13,280 bases of DNA from Granulosicoccaceae bacterium (lineage in GTDB: Bacteria > Pseudomonadota > Gammaproteobacteria > Granulosicoccales > Granulosicoccaceae), in NCBI GenBank assembly GCA_023301405.1, contig JALZUX010000638.1, positions 1 to 13,280 of the forward strand, in the 5' to 3' direction. Both the position numbers and the translations under genes were made by a program. Shown here piece after piece: positions 7,690 through 13,280 of this stretch (position 1 is the stretch's first letter; every line of letters starts with the position of its first letter). The notes under the pieces are model-generated. The model saw only the letters and a program-made list of their open reading frames with translations. It was not told the DNA's origin and did no database searches.

Positions 7690-9660
7690 TCATGCGGTTT
7701 TCCGTATGGGTTCTGGGCTGTATATTTCCATATCCTGTATCTGCACATTCGCTGAAATCTCTCCGCGACGGCCGTCCTCAAAAACCACTTCAGTGGTAAT
7801 GTCGCGAGTTGTAGAGCCATCATATAAGCCATCGATTAGTGGCTGATAGCGTTCAGCAATAAAGGATCGACGCACTTTTTGGGTGCGAGTTAGCTCGCCA
7901 TCGTCAGCATCGAGTTCTTTGTGTAGGATTAAAAATCTTTTGATTTGTGCCCCCGCCATGCGTGGCTCAGCGCTGAGGGCTTTATTAACTTGATCCACGT
8001 GTTCCTTGATCATTTTATAGACCTCTGGGTGACCGGCTAATTCCTGATAAGACGCGTAGGCAACATTATTGCGTTCAGCCCAATTGCCTACGGAAGTTAA
8101 ATCGATATTAATTAGTACGGTAGTGAAGTCACGCGCATCACCAATAGCAACGACTTCTTTTATGTTAGGAAAAAATTTCAGTTTATTTTCCACATACTTT
8201 GGCGGAAACATACTACCGTCAGTTAGCTTGCCAACGTCTTTAGCGCGGTCAATGATGTGTAAATGCCCCATGTCATCAACAAACCCTGCATCACCGGTCA
8301 GCACCCAACCGTCTGCTGTTTTAGTTTCAGCGGTGGCCTCATCATTTTTAAAGTAGCCCATAAAAACACCCGGCGATCGGTACTGCACTTCACCTGCATC
8401 ACTGAGCTTAAGTTCTACATCTATCGAGGGCTTACCCACAGTATCAGCATAGATCTCACCATCGGGTTGTGCGGTGATATAAACACTGGCTTCTGTCTGA
8501 CCATACAGTTGCTTTAAGTTAATACCCAGTGATCGATAAAAACGAAATATCTCCGGCCCAATGGCTTCACCAGCGGTATAGCCTACTTTTATTCGACTCA
8601 TACCAAGCCGGTTTCGTAACGGACCATACACGCATAGACCACCAATCGCGTACAACAGCTTGTCTTTAAATGAAACGGATTTACCGTTAAGAATGTCTTC
8701 ACCAGAACGTTCTGCTACAGCAAGAAAATACTGAAACATTTTTTTCTTGAAAGGACTCGCATCCTCCATTCTGACCATGATATCCGTCAGTAGGATTTCA
8801 AATACTCTTGGTGGGGCGAAAAAATAGGTAGGTGCTATCTCACGCCGATCAACGTCAATGGTGTCAGCGCTTTCCGGACAACAAACGCAATAACCAGCTG
8901 TTAAAAACTGCCCGTAAGAAAACACATGATCACCCACCCAGGCCAAAGGCAGGTAGGCTATGATTTCCTCTTTGTGATCAAGCTTGTCAAATTCACTGCC
9001 GTTGATTGCTGAAATCAATACGTTGTCGTAGGACAGCATGACACCTTTGGGACGACCTGTGGTACCCGAGGTGTACAGCATCACACAAAGCTCGTCTCCA
9101 CGCCCGGCTTCAACCCCTGTATGCCAAGCCGCCAGAGCTTGATCATTTTCTGCTAGTTGACGACCGGTCTCGATGACATCGCTAATGTAGTAAAGGGACT
9201 GATGGTTATAGTCACGCAAACCACGTGGCTCGTCATAAAGCAGGTGTTTAAGAGCGGGAAGTGCCTCGGCTAGCGACATCAGCTTATCGATTTGCTCTTG
9301 ATCCTGACAAACAGCAAACTCAACACCAGCGTGTTCGAGTACAAACTCCATTTCTGAGGCCACTGACTCTGCGTAGACAGGCACTGGTACAGCTCCGATC
9401 GCCTGGACCGCCGCAAATGTCCAGTAGAGACGTGGTCTGTTACTGCCAATGACAGCAACTTTAGCACCGGGCTTTACACCGAGGCTTTGAAGCCCAAGTG
9501 AGTAGTTTCGAATTTCAGTAGCCATTTCCTGCCACGTCCATGTTTGCCAAATACCAAGATCCTTTTGCCGCATGGCAGGGCGATTAGCGAAGGTTTTGGC
9601 ATTTTTTAGCAGAAACTTGGGAAAAGTATCAAGCGAGGTGGGTTGCGATTTATCAGTCAT
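7690..9660 (-). CDS. Long-chain acyl-CoA synthetase-like AMP-binding protein
   Basis: This 656-residue adenylate-forming enzyme activates a carboxylic acid to acyl-AMP and then acyl-CoA. The order of motifs is complete: P-loop YTSGTTGRPKG (196-206), YLPLAW (236-241), YTAGEAIG (361-368), YGQTE (386-390), GWVLTGD (451-457) and DRAKD (471-475). The C-terminal region contains ELTRTQKVRRSF (589-600), where the catalytic lysine would be expected. Length and the insert around 280-350 match the FAA1/FadD15-like long-chain branch rather than short acetyl-CoA synthetases. Ribosome site AGGA (9672-9669) is eight bases before ATG 9660 and lies inside a small hairpin. It is the first gene of the transporter block, 79 bases before livG. 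I recall similar ligase plus Liv transporter blocks in other proteobacteria. The natural substrate is unknown. Confidence 0.92.
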   Translation of the reverse strand: MTDKSQPTSLDTFPKFLLKNAKTFANRPAMRQKDLGIWQTWTWQEMATEIRNYSLGLQSLGVKPGAKVAVIGSNRPRLYWTFAAVQAIGAVPVPVYAESVASEMEFVLEHAGVEFAVCQDQEQIDKLMSLAEALPALKHLLYDEPRGLRDYNHQSLYYISDVIETGRQLAENDQALAAWHTGVEAGRGDELCVMLYTSGTTGRPKGVMLSYDNVLISAINGSEFDKLDHKEEIIAYLPLAWVGDHVFSYGQFLTAGYCVCCPESADTIDVDRREIAPTYFFAPPRVFEILLTDIMVRMEDASPFKKKMFQYFLAVAERSGEDILNGKSVSFKDKLLYAIGGLCVYGPLRNRLGMSRIKVGYTAGEAIGPEIFRFYRSLGINLKQLYGQTEASVYITAQPDGEIYADTVGKPSIDVELKLSDAGEVQYRSPGVFMGYFKNDEATAETKTADGWVLTGDAGFVDDMGHLHIIDRAKDVGKLTDGSMFPPKYVENKLKFFPNIKEVVAIGDARDFTTVLINIDLTSVGNWAERNNVAYASYQELAGHPEVYKMIKEHVDQVNKALSAEPRMAGAQIKRFLILHKELDADDGELTRTQKVRRSFIAERYQPLIDGLYDGSTTRDITTEVVFEDGRRGEISANVQIQDMEIYSPEPIRKTA

Positions 9661-9663
9661 GTA

Positions 9664-9685
9664 CTGAATCCTGTAACTTCAGGAT
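9664..9685 (-). promoter_or_regulatory. Hairpin covering the ribosome binding site of the acyl-CoA ligase gene
   Basis: On the minus strand ATCCTG (9685-9680) pairs perfectly with CAGGAT (9673-9668) across a six-base loop. The AGGA ribosome site is inside the second arm, so translation could be damped. An alternative stem CTGAA (9682-9678) with TTCAG (9668-9664) would put AGGA in its loop instead. The two stems cannot form together. Stems of five to six bases may be chance. Confidence 0.4.
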
Positions 9686-9750
9686 GCAATTAGTCGTCAG
9701 TTTGTGCAATTCAACCCCCAGTGCTTTGTATTCCGTTTCGAGCATATACA

Positions 9751-9765
9751 ACACGCCATGCGTGT
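9751..9765. repeat. Inverted repeat ACACGC-cat-GCGTGT in the ligase leader
   Basis: Six-base perfect arms with a three-base loop lie in the predicted untranslated leader of the leftward block. It is GC-richer than its surroundings and would fold as a stable short hairpin in RNA from either strand. No T-run follows. Its role is unknown; it could also be a protein-binding site. Confidence 0.4.
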
Positions 9766-9816
9766 AATACCGTATCTTTGCCATACGACAAATATGCAGT
9801 GCTCTTCACTGACTCC

Positions 9817-9845
9817 AGTATTAGTGACGTTTACGTAAACGTCAA
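9817..9845 (-). promoter_or_regulatory. Predicted sigma70 promoter for the ligase-liv block
   Basis: On the minus strand TTGACG (9845-9840, five of six matches) and AATACT (9822-9817, four of six) are 17 bases apart. Transcription would start near 9810, giving a leader of about 150 bases before ATG 9660. A short inverted repeat CAGTG/CACTG (9797-9811) lies at the start of the leader. The palindrome 9825-9844 covers most of the -35 and nearly all of the spacer. Confidence 0.6.
9825..9844. promoter_or_regulatory. Perfect 20-bp palindrome, probable operator between divergent genes
   Basis: TGACGTTTACGTAAACGTCA is its own reverse complement over all 20 bases. It overlaps the -35 and spacer of the leftward promoter. 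On the plus strand TTTACG (9830-9835) and TTTAAT (9855-9860) are 19 bases apart and may be a weak promoter for the rightward gene, so one regulator could act on both. The TTTACGTAAA core resembles, from memory, sites of MerR-type LiuR and TetR-type regulators of acyl-CoA and branched-chain amino acid catabolism. No regulator gene lies in the window. Confidence 0.7.
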
Positions 9846-9899
9846 TCCTTTATCTTTAATAACATTTACCTTTTATCTGTTTCTGACTCGCCCTACTTC

Positions 9900-10706
9900 A
9901 TGCGATGTCATCCAACCTCTATAAAAACAACGGACCCCGCATTGAAAATAATTTCCACCACTTGCTCCAATACCGAGATTGTCAGCGCTCTTGGCTGCAG
10001 TGACCAATTAATAGCAGTCGATGATTATTCTGATTATCCCCCCAAAGTAGTTGGCAACCTGCCAAGGATTGGCCCCGATTTGGGTATCGATGTTGACGCG
10101 GTGGCAAACTTAAAGCCCGACCTAGTGCTGGCCTCGCTCACTGTTCCGGGGCATGAAAAGGTTGTTGATTCATTGCGGGATCGCGGCCTCAATGTGATCG
10201 CACCAAAAACCATTGGCCTAGCAGATGTCTATGATGATATCCGGCTCATTGCAGAACACTTGGACGTAACAAACAGAGCAGACAAAGTAATCACTGATAT
10301 GAAAGAGGCAATGCCGCAGCGCGCAATTGAAGGTGGTGGACCATCTCTTATGGTGCAATGGTGGCCAAAACCAATCATCGCCGCTGCCAAAGACAGCTGG
10401 ATTCATGACCTGATAAAGCTGGCCGGTGGCCGGTCTGCACTTGAAGATGTCAATGAGCGCAGCCTGCCGCTTGAGGACAACCACCCACACTTACAAGAGT
10501 GCGATGGATGGATAATATCCTGGTGCGGTGTGAAGCTAGAGAAATACCGCCACAACGTGCTCTACGAAAGAGAATCACTGGCCAACTGCAAGGCGGTAAA
10601 AAACCGCCATTTGTTTTCTATCTCAGAAGAATTTTTGGGTCGACCTTCACCGCGACTAATTGAAGGGTATAAGCAGCTTGCAGCTGTCGTTAATCAACTG
10701 CAGTAA
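9900..10706 (+). CDS. BtuF-like cobalamin/siderophore-binding-type protein lacking a signal peptide
   Basis: Up to 268 residues, this protein belongs to the periplasmic binding protein type III group (BtuF/FhuD-like, COG0614 type). Typical signs are CSNTEIVSALG (22-32), a DDYSDYPPKV segment (41-50), LKPDLVLAS (71-79), and the C-terminal GRPSPRLIEGYKQL (247-260). No signal peptide or lipobox is present, so it is probably cytoplasmic, unlike true transporter receptors. Relatives of this solitary type are often annotated 'cobalamin-binding protein'; the ligand is unproven. ATG 9900 lacks a ribosome site. TTG at 9942 would give a start MKIISTTCSNTEIV that fits the family better, so the first 14 residues are doubtful. 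No ABC permease or ATPase of the B12 type is nearby. It converges on serS with 31 bases between stop codons. Confidence 0.8.
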   Translation: MRCHPTSIKTTDPALKIISTTCSNTEIVSALGCSDQLIAVDDYSDYPPKVVGNLPRIGPDLGIDVDAVANLKPDLVLASLTVPGHEKVVDSLRDRGLNVIAPKTIGLADVYDDIRLIAEHLDVTNRADKVITDMKEAMPQRAIEGGGPSLMVQWWPKPIIAAAKDSWIHDLIKLAGGRSALEDVNERSLPLEDNHPHLQECDGWIISWCGVKLEKYRHNVLYERESLANCKAVKNRHLFSISEEFLGRPSPRLIEGYKQLAAVVNQLQ

Positions 10707-10714
10707 CTTCTGAC

Positions 10715-10729
10715 GCTTAATAATTAAGC
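10715..10729. terminator. Small AT-rich hairpin between converging genes
   Basis: GCTTAA (10715-10720) and TTAAGC (10724-10729) form a six-base stem with a three-base loop in the 31-base gap between the two converging stop codons. It lacks a T-run in either direction. The position suggests a weak bidirectional terminator, but the stem is too weak to be sure. Confidence 0.3.
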
Positions 10730-10737
10730 ACAATAAA

Positions 10738-12015
<1,278 letters not shown>

Positions 12016-12045
12016 TCAAGGGCTCTGTAAAATTGTGCAAATGAT

Positions 12046-12054
12046 AGTATAGCA
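12046..12054 (-). promoter_or_regulatory. Extended -10 promoter element for serS
   Basis: On the minus strand TGCTATACT (12054-12046) is an extended -10 (TGnTATACT, five of six matches to TATAAT). No good -35 is visible at the usual distance, as is common with extended -10 promoters. Transcription would start near 12039, about 30 bases before ATG 12009. The rest of the 130-base crcB-serS gap holds only a weak TTCTG/CAGAA hairpin (12111-12124) after the crcB stop. Confidence 0.5.
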
Positions 12055-12139
12055 AGCCGAGCCCAGTTGCCGATAAACATTATTTTTGATCATCAGACCG
12101 GAACTCTGCTTTCTGCCAACAGAAGAGATTTACTCCGAA

Positions 12140-12517
12140 TTACTTCGCTAGGTTTCCACCCAACAGCAGTCCAGCAGCCACCGCGGTCAGACACAACATT
12201 ACATTCAACATCACATTAAGTGCGGCGGCTTTTAGTTGACCATTTTGCCACAACAACAAGGTGTCGAGTGAAAAGGCTGAAAACGTGGTGAAGGCGCCAA
12301 GTAATCCTGTTTGAAAAAACAATTGTCCACTTCCTCCGGCAGCCCCGGTCGCCAGCCAATAGGCAGCAGCCACACCGATCAAAAGAGACCCTAAAACGTT
12401 GACAGACAACGTTCCCAAAGGAAAACCCAGCCCTGCATACTGCGAAGTTGCAACAACCCAGTAACGCAGCACGGCCCCACATGCACCGCCCATTGCTACC
12501 ATAATTACATTATTCAT
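12140..12517 (-). CDS. crcB: Fluoride ion channel CrcB (Fluc)
   Basis: This 125-residue protein with four hydrophobic segments is a small inner-membrane fluoride exporter. Fluc proteins work as dual-topology dimers that let toxic fluoride leave the cell. Family motifs are GGACGAVLRYW (10-20), PLGTLSVNVLGSLLIG (33-48) with the conserved Asn40, and GLLGAFTTFSAFSLD (71-85), which holds the phenylalanine and threonine residues of the pore and the central sodium site. The fourth helix carries NVMLNVMLCL (101-110). Length is normal for the family. ATG 12517 has no clear ribosome site, and no fluoride riboswitch was recognised in the 200 bases upstream. The gene precedes serS with a 130-base gap. 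Confidence 0.95.
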   Translation of the reverse strand: MNNVIMVAMGGACGAVLRYWVVATSQYAGLGFPLGTLSVNVLGSLLIGVAAAYWLATGAAGGSGQLFFQTGLLGAFTTFSAFSLDTLLLWQNGQLKAAALNVMLNVMLCLTAVAAGLLLGGNLAK

Positions 12518-12717
12518 TACTTAAACCGGTATTTTCATGGTGCTGTTAGCCTGTCGCACGAGCTTTTAGTTGCTAAAAACGAAGTTTTCAGAGTGTATTT
12601 TATTCTTGCGTCCAATACTTGCCGCTATTTGCACAAGCGCCAATTTAATCATACATGCGGCACGGTGCATGCTTACCAAGCGCCCAAGAGAAAAAAACAG
12701 CATAAGGACCAGAGTAA
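12518..12717. promoter_or_regulatory. Divergent intergenic region between crcB and the DUF4124-type gene
   Basis: A possible rightward promoter is TTGCTA (12570-12575) and TGTATT (12594-12599), 18 bases apart, each with four of six matches. On the minus strand CTGAAAAC and GTTTTTAG (12591-12573) can fold into an eight-pair hairpin with one G-U pair in the presumed crcB leader. A clear ribosome site AAGGA (12704-12708) lies nine bases before ATG 12718. No convincing leftward promoter for crcB was found. Confidence 0.35.
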
Positions 12718-13280
12718 ATGCGTACCCTCACAGCAGCAGTATTGATATCAGCCTCGTTGGCCCTACCAGCACTGGGTAACGCTGCGCTGGACAATAATAC
12801 ACTTTACAAATGGGAGACTAAGAACGGAACTCCCACGTATTCTCCAGATCCGCCCCCGAAAGGTGTTGACTACGTAGTTGTTGGTGCCGACCTACAGCCG
12901 CTGGCGCAACAACCAACTCCGCTGACAGACGCCGAACGGTCAAGCCCCAGCAACACCATTAGCGAAGCAAAAACCGCCAATGCCAAGACTGTCCAGAAAG
13001 CAGAACCTGTCAAAAAATGGAAACCTGTGCGTTATGCAAATGCCCCGGAAACCAGCGCGCAGCCAATTATCAAAGCCAAAAAAACACCTGAAACAGCCGC
13101 CAAACCAACAGTTATCGCCGACATAGCCACACCAATCGCTTTTGAGAGCGAAGAATGCCTGGCAATAAAAAGAGAAAAACTTGTTTTCGAAAGCCAATTC
13201 ACCAGAGCCAAAACCAACGCTGAAATGGACAGTGCAATCTTGAGTTTACGAGATAAATCCGGCGAGTACAGACAGAAGTG
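12718..13280 (+). CDS. Secreted DUF4124-type protein, C-terminus cut by window
   Basis: I translated this frame by hand: ATG 12718 with the ribosome site AAGGA nine bases upstream, open for 187 codons to the window end. It starts with a Sec signal peptide (MRTLTAAVLISASLALPALG, likely cleavage after NA at 22). A short N-terminal module, LYKWETKNGTPTYSPDPPPK (29-48), fits the DUF4124 pattern of a YKW strand followed by an S-x-x-P-P turn. Residues about 60-140 are a Pro/Ala/Lys/Thr-rich linker of low complexity. From about 144 (ESEECLAIKREKL) the chain is charged and probably helical. DUF4124 proteins are exported to the periplasm or envelope and have no established function. Several open frames on the opposite strand here are shadows. 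Confidence 0.85.
   Translation, partial: MRTLTAAVLISASLALPALGNAALDNNTLYKWETKNGTPTYSPDPPPKGVDYVVVGADLQPLAQQPTPLTDAERSSPSNTISEAKTANAKTVQKAEPVKKWKPVRYANAPETSAQPIIKAKKTPETAAKPTVIADIATPIAFESEECLAIKREKLVFESQFTRAKTNAEMDSAILSLRDKSGEYRQK

Noticed and set aside
8069..8517. Two overlapping plus-strand frames inside the acyl-CoA ligase gene
   Set aside because: Antisense shadows of conserved ligase sequence with no ribosome site or family match.
9661..9899. Possible cobalamin riboswitch before the BtuF-like gene
   Set aside because: No B12-box-like sequence was seen and the plus-strand leader is too short for the aptamer if transcription starts near 9865.
12518..12640. Possible fluoride riboswitch upstream of crcB
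   Set aside because: Reading the minus strand upstream of ATG 12517, I found no sequence like the conserved GG-GATGG start and pseudoknot partners of the crcB RNA motif.
12940..13217. Minus-strand Phe/Gly-rich frames opposite the DUF4124-type gene
   Set aside because: The plus-strand gene has a strong ribosome site, signal peptide and domain match; the Phe-rich antisense product reflects its Lys/Ala/Glu-rich codons.

Overview
The window looks like a chromosomal segment of a free-living, probably marine gammaproteobacterium. That reading is an inference. It rests on the adjacent crcB and serS genes, which often neighbour each other in gammaproteobacteria, on moderate base composition judged by eye, and on a branched-chain-amino-acid-type ABC transporter coupled to acyl-CoA ligases. 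No tRNA, rRNA, CRISPR array, insertion sequence or phage gene was seen.

Positions 1-9845 hold a long leftward block. Its first gene is a long-chain acyl-CoA synthetase-like AMP-binding protein (7690-9660). A complete Liv/HAAT-type ABC transporter follows: LivG (6801-7610), LivH (5794-6795), LivM (4704-5780), the periplasmic binding protein (3323-4612) and LivF (2386-3249). After a 552-base spacer that appears to carry its own promoter come a PaaK-like phenylacetate-CoA ligase homologue (583-1821) and an AhpD-like peroxidase-related protein cut by the window edge (1-543). The likely logic is uptake of a carboxylic acid, activation to a CoA thioester, then catabolism. The substrate cannot be read from sequence, and a true amino-acid substrate is not assured.

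The 239-base gap 9661-9899 separates this block from a rightward gene (9900-10706) for a cobalamin/siderophore-binding-type protein without a signal peptide. The gap holds a perfect 20-bp palindrome (9825-9844) that overlaps a good leftward promoter and a possible rightward one. This is the best candidate for the switch that controls the transporter block. A small hairpin also covers the ribosome binding site of the first ligase gene.

Two perfect 8-bp stem-loops flank the binding-protein gene (4643-4672 upstream, 3282-3309 downstream). This arrangement fits raised mRNA abundance of the binding protein over the membrane and ATPase subunits.

The right side (10738-13280) is housekeeping: seryl-tRNA synthetase and the fluoride channel CrcB run leftward, and a truncated secreted DUF4124-type protein runs rightward off the window end.
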